Origin: Candidatus Fluviicola riflensis
GTDB taxonomy: Bacteria; Bacteroidota; Bacteroidia; Flavobacteriales_D; Crocinitomicaceae
DNA length: 64,000 bases
Direction of reading: 5' to 3'
NCBI GenBank assembly: GCA_002243285.1
Contig: CP022585.1
Coordinates: forward strand, 310,001-374,000
In this document: piece after piece, positions 17,262 to 24,269 of the stretch
How positions within the stretch are numbered: the stretch's first letter is position 1
Layout of the letters: each line of letters starts with the position of its first letter
Position numbers and translations under genes: made by a program
Notes under the pieces: generated by a model
Databases searched by the model: none
What the model was told of the DNA's origin: nothing
Seen by the model: only the letters and a program-made list of their open reading frames with translations

Positions 17262-18413
17262 TCACCACCCGTTTTTCCACTTTTGAGCTATCCGCATGGC
17301 GGTTTCCAGCATATAAGGCGACCATTCTTCAACTTTCCAATCTGAATTGGCTAGTCCGGATTTTGCCAGTAATACAACCGCATTTTCGTGATTGATTGCA
17401 TTTTCAAGGATGTCAGATAATTCCTGTTGCTGCGAAGCGAGAAATGAATCTTCGGCTACCGAAGAGCTCAAAACAAACGTAGATTTGGGAAGGAAATCAT
17501 TCACTGGATTTGGCGAATCAAATGTTGAAACAATACTTTTTAAACGGGAAAAATCCGCTTGAAATTGTTGTTGTTTTTCAGTGCTATCAAGGGCTATTCC
17601 GAGTTGTTCCAGTACAACGAATTTCAGGTTCGGACAGCGCGGAATGACCAGTTTCAACAATTCAAAAACAGCTTCCGGAACAGCATCATCATGTGTGTCC
17701 CGCCGAATAGTGCGTTGCGGTTCTAAACGCGTTTGTTCCCAACTTCCGCCCGAAATGTGGATTTCGCGCACCCGGTCAAGAGGATAAAGCTCAAGAAGTT
17801 CTTCGGCATCGAGTGAAAAATTGTGCAGCTGGCAATAGAAATTGTGCAGGTCGAGGATGATAAAACCGTTGACTGGTTCGATGAGTTCGTTGAGAAATTC
17901 CCCGTGCCGTTTGACTTCTTCAAGCGAGTAAGAAAAAGCGAGGTTTTCCAGTCCGACCGGACATTGACACGTATCCTGGATGCGTTTCAGCCGATCGATC
18001 CCGATACCAAGAGTTGTTGAATTATAAGGGATTCCGATGGGCGCTCCTTTGTGGAAATCTTCGCCGGTCATGAATCCGAAATGCTCGGTGATGTGGTTGA
18101 AGGTAAAATTACCGGAAACTTTTTTCAGATGATTAAGCCAACGCTCCTGTTCGACGCTCCATTTCCCCGAGAAAAGTGAAAAAAAAACGCCATGGCCGAT
18201 CAAACGGCCTTCCTTCCCGAAAGTGGTAAGCAATTCGACAAACCAATCGGGAATATTCCGCACTTTGTAAAGCGCATCAAAGGACCATTCAATCGCTTCG
18301 ACTTGTTCATCAATAAAGAGTGGAAGAGTAGCTTGTAACAGATGTTGGTCTAAATTACAAGCTACCGAAGCCAATATGTGTTGTTGTTTTATCACTGGTT
18401 TATCCCATGCCAC
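17262..18413 (-). CDS. DUF692 / MNIO-type iron enzyme, probable RiPP-modifying oxygenase
   Basis: A 383-residue TIM-barrel protein of the multinuclear non-heme iron oxidative family (MbnB, TglH and ChrH are characterised relatives), which modifies Cys-containing precursor peptides. Candidate iron ligands are His107/Glu110/His111 (NHITEHFGF), Glu156 (GLENLAF), Asp188 and His190 (LDLHNF), His219 (EIHISGG), Asp239 and His241 (RDTHDD) and Glu269 (VVLEQLG). The usual second His of the IHLAGH motif is replaced by Gly. Family members are about 280 residues; here ~85 extra residues (300-383) follow the barrel and no separate partner protein is encoded nearby. The start is GTG at 18413, inside the last codons of the upstream peptide gene (14-base overlap), indicating tight coupling. 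Enzyme family is confident; substrate assignment is inferred from context. Confidence 0.85.
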   Translation of the reverse strand: MAWDKPVIKQQHILASVACNLDQHLLQATLPLFIDEQVEAIEWSFDALYKVRNIPDWFVELLTTFGKEGRLIGHGVFFSLFSGKWSVEQERWLNHLKKVSGNFTFNHITEHFGFMTGEDFHKGAPIGIPYNSTTLGIGIDRLKRIQDTCQCPVGLENLAFSYSLEEVKRHGEFLNELIEPVNGFIILDLHNFYCQLHNFSLDAEELLELYPLDRVREIHISGGSWEQTRLEPQRTIRRDTHDDAVPEAVFELLKLVIPRCPNLKFVVLEQLGIALDSTEKQQQFQADFSRLKSIVSTFDSPNPVNDFLPKSTFVLSSSVAEDSFLASQQQELSDILENAINHENAVVLLAKSGLANSDWKVEEWSPYMLETAMRIAQKWKNGW

Positions 18414-18582
18414 ATGCCGGACAATCGTGGTGCATCGACGGTTTTTCTTCTTGTTTTTTGCTGGCTTTTTCGTACTTGGCCTTTTCCCCCGATTTTACTT
18501 CATCGGGTTTACAGGAAGCGGTAAACGCTGCAACGGAAGTGCCCACTGCGATGGCTTTTAAAAGTGAAGTTGAAAGTTTCAT
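18400..18582 (-). CDS. Small Cys-rich peptide 1, candidate MNIO RiPP precursor
   Basis: A 60-residue peptide. The N-terminus MKLSTSLLKAIAVGTSVAAF is a hydrophobic export-type leader ending FTASC, which could be a lipobox. A charged Lys/Glu linker follows, and the tail ends HHDCPACGMG. Leader and tail match the neighbouring peptide 2, while the middle does not. Conservation at the two ends only, plus the overlap with the MNIO gene, is what a RiPP precursor looks like; the CxxC Cys residues would be the modified core. An alternative is an unmodified small lipoprotein that binds metal through CPAC. No Shine-Dalgarno is seen. Confidence 0.8.
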   Translation of the reverse strand: MKLSTSLLKAIAVGTSVAAFTASCKPDEVKSGEKAKYEKASKKQEEKPSMHHDCPACGMG

Positions 18583-18696
18583 GACTCGTTTTTAGTGTGT
18601 CAACAGAAGCACGACACATTTCGTGCCGTAATACTAACTGAAAACGTCAAGCTTTCCAATTTGTATAACACTTTTTCTGAAAAAGTGCGCAACTGT

Positions 18697-18879
18697 TTAT
18701 CCCATTCCGCATGCTGTACAATCAGACGGGCAATTGGTTCCGGGTTCACAATCTCCGTTGTCATTGCGCTGATCGATCCGCGATTTCATGTCTTCTTTTT
18801 CGCACGATGCGCTCACGGTTGCGGTTCCCAAGGTTACACCAATCGCGATGGCTTGTAATAAAGATGTTGATAGTTTCAT
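18697..18879 (-). CDS. Small Cys-rich peptide 2, candidate MNIO RiPP precursor
   Basis: A 60-residue paralog of peptide 1 and first in the operon. The leader MKLSTSLLQAIAIGVTLGTA is followed by VSASC, then a polar stretch with extra cysteines (DCEPGTNCPSDC) and the same ending CTACGMG. It has six Cys against three in peptide 1, so the mature products would differ. The ATG is preceded by GGAGG at four bases' distance (18884-18888), an unusually strong Shine-Dalgarno for this genome. The 115-base gap to peptide 1 contains two small hairpins (CACTTTTTCAGAAAAAGTG and GCACGAAATGTGTCGTGC on the minus strand) that could set the ratio of the products. Confidence 0.8.
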   Translation of the reverse strand: MKLSTSLLQAIAIGVTLGTATVSASCEKEDMKSRIDQRNDNGDCEPGTNCPSDCTACGMG

Positions 18880-18883
18880 TTTT

Positions 18884-18888
18884 CCTCC
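18884..18888 (-). promoter_or_regulatory. Strong ribosome binding site of peptide 2
   Basis: GGAGG, four bases upstream of the ATG at 18879. Most other genes in the window lack such a site. Confidence 0.7.
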
Positions 18889-18938
18889 AAATTAAATGAA
18901 TAAAGATGTTTGTCAAATGGTTGATGGAAACGAGTACG

Positions 18939-18949
18939 AAAAGGTTGCA
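18939..18949 (-). promoter_or_regulatory. Possible ECF-sigma -35 motif upstream of the peptide operon
   Basis: TGCAACCTTTT on the minus strand, similar to the AACC-containing -35 of extracytoplasmic sigma factors. The matching -10 is not clear, so this is tentative. Confidence 0.25.
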
Positions 18950-18991
18950 CGAATATATCTTTCCCACAGATGCCTCAGATTTTCACAGATA

Positions 18992-19142
18992 AGTCCCGTA
19001 GGGACGTAATATGGTAACAATCGATCACACTCTTTTTTTATCCGTCCCAGCGGGACGGGACATCAACATCCATTTGTCTTACCCCTACGGGGTAAAAAAT
19101 CAAAAAACACCTATTACTACTATATTACGTCCCTACGGGACT
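18992..19142. repeat. REP-like palindromic cluster
   Basis: A perfect 21-base inverted repeat at the ends (18992-19012 and 19122-19142; core GTCCCGTAGGGACGTAATAT) encloses two more hairpins, CCGTCCCAGCGGGACGG (near 19042-19058) and TTACCCCTACGGGGTAA (19079-19095). Such CCC-TA-GGG hairpins are frequent in Bacteroidota spacers. It lies between the peptide operon and the outer-membrane protein gene; no coding sequence is present. Confidence 0.75.
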
Positions 19143-19218
19143 AATGGATGGAAACTTGTTTAAACTCAATAAATACTACACTTCCGTATTTTACGTTATC
19201 AGACCCGAACCTTTTTTT

Positions 19219-19226
19219 TACTTTTG
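19219..19226 (+). promoter_or_regulatory. Promoter -7 element deciding the start of the next gene
   Basis: TACTTTTG, 18 bases before the ATG at 19245. It overlaps the upstream in-frame TTG at 19224, which therefore cannot be the start. Confidence 0.65.
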
Positions 19227-19244
19227 AACCTCATTGTTTTGTTC

Positions 19245-20003
19245 ATGAAAATCTATTTCTGTTTATTGATTGCTTTTTCTGTACAGGCCACCGCCTGGTC
19301 GCAGCGAAAATTCGGTGATTCTATTATCGGTACTCCATGGGTAGGCATTCAATATGGAGGAAACTGGAGCAATGCGGATTTGGGTGATCGTTATGGCTTT
19401 TTTAACCACCTCGGAATGATGGCAGGTTACAAAACCAAACGCAATTGGGTCTACGGTTTGGATGGAAACTTTATGTTTGGCAACCAAATTCATATGGAAG
19501 GATTGTTTGACGAACTTGCAGACAGTTACGGAAACATTACGGATGTAAACGGCGATATCGCCAATGTTTTATTGTTTAGCCGCGGTTTTAACGTCAATCT
19601 CATGGTTGGAAAGGTGTTTCCAGTGTTGAGCATGAATGAAAATTCGGGAATTTACGTGCACGGAGGTGTTGGTTATTTACAACACAAATTACGGATAGAA
19701 AGCAACGACCAGGTAATTCCGAGCTTGGAATTGGATTACAAAAAAGGGTATGATCGTTTTACATCAGGAATCAATTTTCATCAGTTTGTAGGTTACGCTT
19801 TCCTTGCCAACCAGGGAATTGTGAACTTTTATGGTGGATTTTATGCCCAGCAAGGATTGACCTATAATCGCCGCGAGATCTTTTTCGACCGCCCGGATGA
19901 AGAAGTACCTAAAAGTCAGCGTTTGGATGTACAAATCGGATTCAAGGTTGGTTGGTTTATTCCGGTCTACCAACGCAAACCGAAAGACTATTACTTCGAT
20001 TGA
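19245..20003 (+). CDS. Predicted outer-membrane beta-barrel protein upstream of waaA
   Basis: A 252-residue protein with signal peptide MKIYFCLLIAFSVQATAWSQ. The remainder alternates short amphipathic strands rich in Gly and aromatics (WVGIQYGGNW, GLDGNFMFGN, FYGGFYAQQGL), ending in IGFKVGWFIPVYQ, consistent with a small outer-membrane barrel. No named family is recognised. Its stop overlaps the ATG of waaA (TGATG), so the two form an operon, hinting at a role in LPS or envelope assembly. The start was placed after the promoter element at 19219-19226. Confidence 0.78.
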   Translation: MKIYFCLLIAFSVQATAWSQRKFGDSIIGTPWVGIQYGGNWSNADLGDRYGFFNHLGMMAGYKTKRNWVYGLDGNFMFGNQIHMEGLFDELADSYGNITDVNGDIANVLLFSRGFNVNLMVGKVFPVLSMNENSGIYVHGGVGYLQHKLRIESNDQVIPSLELDYKKGYDRFTSGINFHQFVGYAFLANQGIVNFYGGFYAQQGLTYNRREIFFDRPDEEVPKSQRLDVQIGFKVGWFIPVYQRKPKDYYFD

Positions 20004-21214
20004 TGCGCCTGCTTTACGCCATTGGAATGGGGGGTTTGTACTGCTTGATGTGGTGCGCTTCGCTGTTCAATGTCAAAGCCAAGAAGTGGATCACAGGCCG
20101 AAAAACCCCGGTTACCGATTTTAAAATTCCCGAAAACAAACAAACAGTTTGGTTTCATTGCGCTTCTTTGGGTGAATTCGACCAGGGATTGCCGGTGATG
20201 TTTGCTTACAAGGAACGATTTCCGGATGCATTTTTAGTGGTTACGTTTTTCAGTCCGTCAGGAATGGAATTTTACAACAAACGCCATCATTGTGTCGATT
20301 TAGCATGCTATCTTCCGTTGGATACAGCTTCCAACGCCCGAAAATTCATTGCACATTTCAAACCGAAAGACGTTTTTTTTGTGAAATACGAATTCTGGTA
20401 CAATCACTTACTTGCCGCCAAACGTTCTGGTTCAAAAGTTTACGGAGTAAGTAGTCTGTTTCGTCCCACACATCGTTTTTTCAAATGGTACGGTGGCTTT
20501 TTTCGTTCTGCTTTGCGATTGTTTGATCATTTTTATGTGCAGGACCAACGGTCGAAAGATTTACTGGCCGGCATCGGGATTCATCAAACAACACTTTCCG
20601 GCGACACACGCTACGATCGCATGATCGCTGTTCGTGATAAAGGCGATTCCAATGAAATTCTGGCCGATTTCACATACGGAAAACCGACGTTGATTCTCGG
20701 CAGTTCGTGGCCTGTCGATGAAGATACGTTACTAACTTCTCTCTTGGAGCTCCACAAGCGGATGAAAATCATTATTGCTCCGCACGATATTTCTGAACAG
20801 CACATTTCGGCTATCGCAGCGCTGTTTGGCAATGAGGTGGTTCGTTACACGAATTATGTTTCTTCACCGGAAAATCAGGTTCTCATTTTAGATACAATCG
20901 GGCAATTGACCTCGGCTTACCGGTATGCAACAATTGCCTATGTAGGTGGTGGATTTACCGGAAAACTGCATAACATCCTGGAACCCGGAGCTTTTGGTAT
21001 TCCGGTTATTTTCGGCCCGAAACACGAACGTTTTCCGGAGGCGCAATTGTTCCTTGACCGAGAAGTTGCAGTTGAGGTAACCGATTCGGGTGAACTCGAA
21101 GAGTTGGTGAGTCAACTGCTGAAACGAAAAACCGAAATTGCGGAAGAGTTGAAGTTGATTTTTCAGGAAAACAGCGGAGCAGCGAAGAAGGTTGTGGCTG
21201 GTTTGAAGGATTAA
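20003..21214 (+). CDS. waaA: 3-deoxy-D-manno-octulosonic acid (Kdo) transferase
   Basis: Inner-membrane glycosyltransferase (403 residues, GT30) that adds Kdo from CMP-Kdo to lipid A precursors. The N-terminal membrane anchor (MRLLYAIGMGGLYCLMWC) is followed by WFHCASLGEFDQGLPV, which carries the catalytic Glu of the family. Further signatures are FFVKYEFWYNHL, ILGSSWPVDE, and in the C-terminal half YVGGGFTGKLHNILEPGAFGIPVIFGP with the nucleotide-binding Gly/Glu residues. The ATG at 20003 overlaps the preceding stop by one base; an upstream TTG at 19952 would extend into the previous gene and is not used. Confidence 0.93.
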   Translation: MRLLYAIGMGGLYCLMWCASLFNVKAKKWITGRKTPVTDFKIPENKQTVWFHCASLGEFDQGLPVMFAYKERFPDAFLVVTFFSPSGMEFYNKRHHCVDLACYLPLDTASNARKFIAHFKPKDVFFVKYEFWYNHLLAAKRSGSKVYGVSSLFRPTHRFFKWYGGFFRSALRLFDHFYVQDQRSKDLLAGIGIHQTTLSGDTRYDRMIAVRDKGDSNEILADFTYGKPTLILGSSWPVDEDTLLTSLLELHKRMKIIIAPHDISEQHISAIAALFGNEVVRYTNYVSSPENQVLILDTIGQLTSAYRYATIAYVGGGFTGKLHNILEPGAFGIPVIFGPKHERFPEAQLFLDREVAVEVTDSGELEELVSQLLKRKTEIAEELKLIFQENSGAAKKVVAGLKD

Positions 21215-21248
21215 TTTTGGGTGATTTTTTTCAGTTTTACTGAAATCG

Positions 21249-21276
21249 CGTTCGTAATATTGCGAATTTGCAAATT
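21249..21276. repeat. CGTAATATTGC-core repeat, partial copy
   Basis: CGTTCGTAATATTGCGAATT followed by TGCAAATTC. It closely matches one arm of the perfect palindrome at 58297-58358 and the palindrome at 44966-45028, but no full second arm is seen here; only the short palindrome GAATTTGCAAATTC is internal. It lies between convergent waaA and the esterase gene. Confidence 0.5.
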
Positions 21277-21341
21277 CTCGAATTCCCGAATTTGGAAAGT
21301 TGAAAATTCGGAAATTTCATCCACGAATTTCACCACTCAAT

Positions 21342-22178
21342 TTATTTTCCGACTGGTAACTTCGCCAGCCACTCAAACGCATTACCCACTGCCTCATGCA
21401 AAATCGTCCCATGATCTTCTTCTGGTAAATACTCATATGTGTAATGCATGTTTTTCTGTCCCGTTTTTTGAAGTGCTTTCCCAATATTCTTAGCACCGTT
21501 CACCATTTCCTTTCCTTCATCACCAACAGCAATGTAAACATTCATAGGCGTTTCGGGAAGCTTTAACGGTTGTTTCAAAAGCGACCCATTATCCCACCAA
21601 AGGCTTGGACTTACGATGCAATAATGTTGGAACAATTCCGGTTTTTTGAACAGAATTTCGGTGGCAAACAATCCTGCGAGCGATTGCCCGATCAGGGTTT
21701 TGGTACCGTTTGTTTTATAATTCTTCTCAATAAACGGTTGCAGATCTTTCTCAATGTAAGACATGAATTTTTCGGATCCACCGCCAATTTCATAGATGTT
21801 CGGATAACCTTCCAGCCAGGTTGGCCAGGTAGCATCAGGAGCCGGTTTGAAAGTCATGTCGTGCTTGCGATTGGTGCTCACGATTCCCACCAATATGGAA
21901 GGTTGCAGGTAATTGACCCAAGAAAAACTGTTGAACTGTACCAGTCCGGCGATGTGGATGAAATCTTCGTCAATGGCGCCATCCAACAGGTAAATTACCG
22001 GATATGTGGCTGCCGAATCAGGATGATAACCATCCGGCAAATAAATGTTTATGGTTTGATTATTTCCGAATACCGATGAAGGAATACTGTCAGAAAAACC
22101 GAGTGTAATCGCTTGTTTTTGAGCAAAAACCGGAGCTATTCCGAAGAGCAGGAAAACGAGATACAAAGCCTGTTTCAT
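21342..22178 (-). CDS. Secreted alpha/beta-hydrolase of the esterase D / IroE type
   Basis: A 278-residue periplasmic or secreted hydrolase. The signal peptide (MKQALYLVFLLFGIAPVFAQ) is followed by the PF00756-type fold: INIYLPDGYHPDSAATYPVIYLLDG, SYIEKDLQPFIEKNY, nucleophile elbow GQSLAGLFA with the catalytic Ser (about residue 167), and the His in PEEDHGTILHEA near the C-terminus. Relatives cleave siderophore or other small esters. No siderophore genes are adjacent, so the substrate is open. It is divergent from the LodA-like gene, with a 183-base spacer. Confidence 0.85.
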   Translation of the reverse strand: MKQALYLVFLLFGIAPVFAQKQAITLGFSDSIPSSVFGNNQTINIYLPDGYHPDSAATYPVIYLLDGAIDEDFIHIAGLVQFNSFSWVNYLQPSILVGIVSTNRKHDMTFKPAPDATWPTWLEGYPNIYEIGGGSEKFMSYIEKDLQPFIEKNYKTNGTKTLIGQSLAGLFATEILFKKPELFQHYCIVSPSLWWDNGSLLKQPLKLPETPMNVYIAVGDEGKEMVNGAKNIGKALQKTGQKNMHYTYEYLPEEDHGTILHEAVGNAFEWLAKLPVGK

Positions 22179-22361
22179 ATAAGAAGATTGTTGAAAGAAT
22201 GTTCAATTCCCAAATGTAACAAAATGAACTGCGCGTAGTTTCTGCAATGATCAAATACCGTAATAATCCCTGCTTGTGAATCAAAAAAAAGAACGTTCTT
22301 TGATTGCGGAATACGAAAAACAGTATTTTTAAAACAGAACTATAACTTCTATTTACTCAAC

Positions 22362-24269
22362 ATGACCAATCCAATTGTAAAAGTATCCATCTATCCGGCA
22401 ATAGGAATCGCGCGGGTGGGAAACGCACCGGCAGAAAACGAAAACGATTATTTTTTCGGACCGGACGTCACAGGACAAATTCCCAATCCAGCCGGCGGTT
22501 TTAAAAACGCCAAGGGCCAAGTAAAAAAACAAGCGGCCCGTTTCAGGATCTATGGCTATGATTCCGACGGAAATGTAGTCAAAGAAATTACCGCTGCCGA
22601 TGCTTCCATTCAATGGCGGGTGCACATTGCCAACCGTAAAGCAGGCTGGTATATGTTCAACAACGCGCTCGACCTGGTTGGAGCAGCAATTCCTTCTTCG
22701 TTCCGGAATGCGGATGTTACCGACCGTTCTCAACTCATCATCGATCCGGGAAAAAGAACCATCAGCGGTATCAGTCAAAGTGGTGAACAATACCATTTTG
22801 ACAGCGGTTCGTTTATGGGAATTCCGGTTCCGTTGGGCGAATTGCGTACTGACAATGAAGGCCGGTTGATTGTACTTGGTGGTGACGGACACTCAGCATC
22901 TTACACCAACGAAACTGCGGTGACGTTTGCTAACAACGATACCTGGCACGATGATATTTCCGATGGCCCGGTTTGGGCTACCGTGACATTAAAAGACGGA
23001 ACCGTATTGGAAGCCGATCCGGCAATGGTAGCAGTTACGCCGCCCAATTTCGGGCAAGGATTGTACGGAGCTGTGAGCATGTACGATGTTGTTTACAATA
23101 TGAATGTGGAACAAGGCTGGGTTCCGAAACAGGAAATCCCTGATTTTTGGGAACACATTTACCCGATTTTTGACCGGATGACACAAACTCAATGGGTCAA
23201 TCATGGATTTTTCATGGTGTTCGGACAGAATTCTCCGGCCGATTTCACCAAAGCTGATCTCGTGCGCCAATTGAGCAATAATGGCGAAGCTTCGGCTCTT
23301 TTACGTCAACGGGTTTTTGACTGGTTCAGAGATCCTGCCAGCACAGAATATCGTCCGGCACAGGTGCCACCGTTCTACGGAGATGGTTTTGGCGAATACA
23401 CCAATATTGCCATCGTTGATCTTCCGGTGACTGCCGCTCAGTACGCGTGGTTGAAAAATTGGGCAAAAGGCAATTTCACAACAAATAAACCGACTGTTTA
23501 TGCTAACCTGAATGAAGTTCCCTTGCAGGAACAGCCGCACATGCTTACCAAAACCAATCTCGACGATTGTTTGGGCGGGCCTTTTCATCCGGGAATTGAA
23601 CTTACCTGGCCAATGCGTGTTCCGCAAATGTGGAAAGAAGCATACCGCCTGAACGTGCTGCCAGAAGACGAATCACCGAAAGACAATTGGGGACCGCTCC
23701 TGAGCACTAATATTGCGCTCGAAACCGGTGGTCCGTTAGCTGCAAGTGGTCCGGGCACATTGACGCGTTGGTTGGGTGTTCCATGGCAAACCGATGAAGC
23801 GAGTTGTTTGTCGGGTTATACCCCGTCAACGTATTTGCCGTTGCCTTCATTCTGGGCAGCGCGCGTTCCCAATCAGGTCTTGAGCATGGATAGTTTCAAA
23901 CGTTTATCACACAACGATGTACCAACCGGACAACGTTTGAAACATTTCGATTACCGCCAGGATTGGCTGCGTGATTTCGGAACAAATTACACCAAGAAAA
24001 TCAACGCGATGATTGCCAAATGGCATTATTTAGGCATTGTTACGAAGCAGGAATCACCCGGATCAACCGCCGATGGTTTGCTGCCTGAAACATATTGGGT
24101 GGAAACCGGCCGTCGTGATTTTGATACCGTCGATCCGAGCTACGAGCAGGTTGTGTATGCTGAAAATCTGACGAACGACAAGCCACAAGCTCCTGTACGT
24201 CTCAAAGCAGTTGCAGCAGACAAAGCACGTAAACGTCCACGTACCATTATTCCACGTGACGAACGATAA
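22362..24269 (+). CDS. LodA-like cysteine-tryptophylquinone oxidase (lysine/glycine oxidase family)
   Basis: A 635-residue protein of the LodA/GoxA family, which oxidatively deaminates lysine (epsilon) or glycine and releases H2O2. The N-terminal signature YPAIGIARVGNAP is followed by the RFRIYGYDSDG and IQWRVHIANRKAGWY segments. The likely cofactor Cys is Cys482 in SCLSGYTPSTYLPLPSFWAA; the partner Trp is probably Trp535 (RQDWLRDFG), by position relative to LodA. No signal peptide is visible, as in the family. The maturation flavoprotein gene lodB follows with a 14-base overlap. The amino-acid substrate cannot be told from sequence. Known relatives are antibacterial through peroxide. Confidence 0.88.
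   Translation: MTNPIVKVSIYPAIGIARVGNAPAENENDYFFGPDVTGQIPNPAGGFKNAKGQVKKQAARFRIYGYDSDGNVVKEITAADASIQWRVHIANRKAGWYMFNNALDLVGAAIPSSFRNADVTDRSQLIIDPGKRTISGISQSGEQYHFDSGSFMGIPVPLGELRTDNEGRLIVLGGDGHSASYTNETAVTFANNDTWHDDISDGPVWATVTLKDGTVLEADPAMVAVTPPNFGQGLYGAVSMYDVVYNMNVEQGWVPKQEIPDFWEHIYPIFDRMTQTQWVNHGFFMVFGQNSPADFTKADLVRQLSNNGEASALLRQRVFDWFRDPASTEYRPAQVPPFYGDGFGEYTNIAIVDLPVTAAQYAWLKNWAKGNFTTNKPTVYANLNEVPLQEQPHMLTKTNLDDCLGGPFHPGIELTWPMRVPQMWKEAYRLNVLPEDESPKDNWGPLLSTNIALETGGPLAASGPGTLTRWLGVPWQTDEASCLSGYTPSTYLPLPSFWAARVPNQVLSMDSFKRLSHNDVPTGQRLKHFDYRQDWLRDFGTNYTKKINAMIAKWHYLGIVTKQESPGSTADGLLPETYWVETGRRDFDTVDPSYEQVVYAENLTNDKPQAPVRLKAVAADKARKRPRTIIPRDER

Noticed and set aside
18595..18858. 87-codon plus-strand reading frame across the peptide region
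   Set aside because: Antisense to two well-supported precursor genes; no similarity features of its own.
19224..19244. TTG start for the outer-membrane protein gene
   Set aside because: The TTG lies inside the promoter element TACTTTTG (19219-19226); the signal peptide begins at the ATG at 19245.
22353..22892. 179-codon minus-strand reading frame opposite the start of the LodA-like gene
   Set aside because: Antisense shadow; the plus strand has the conserved LodA N-terminus.
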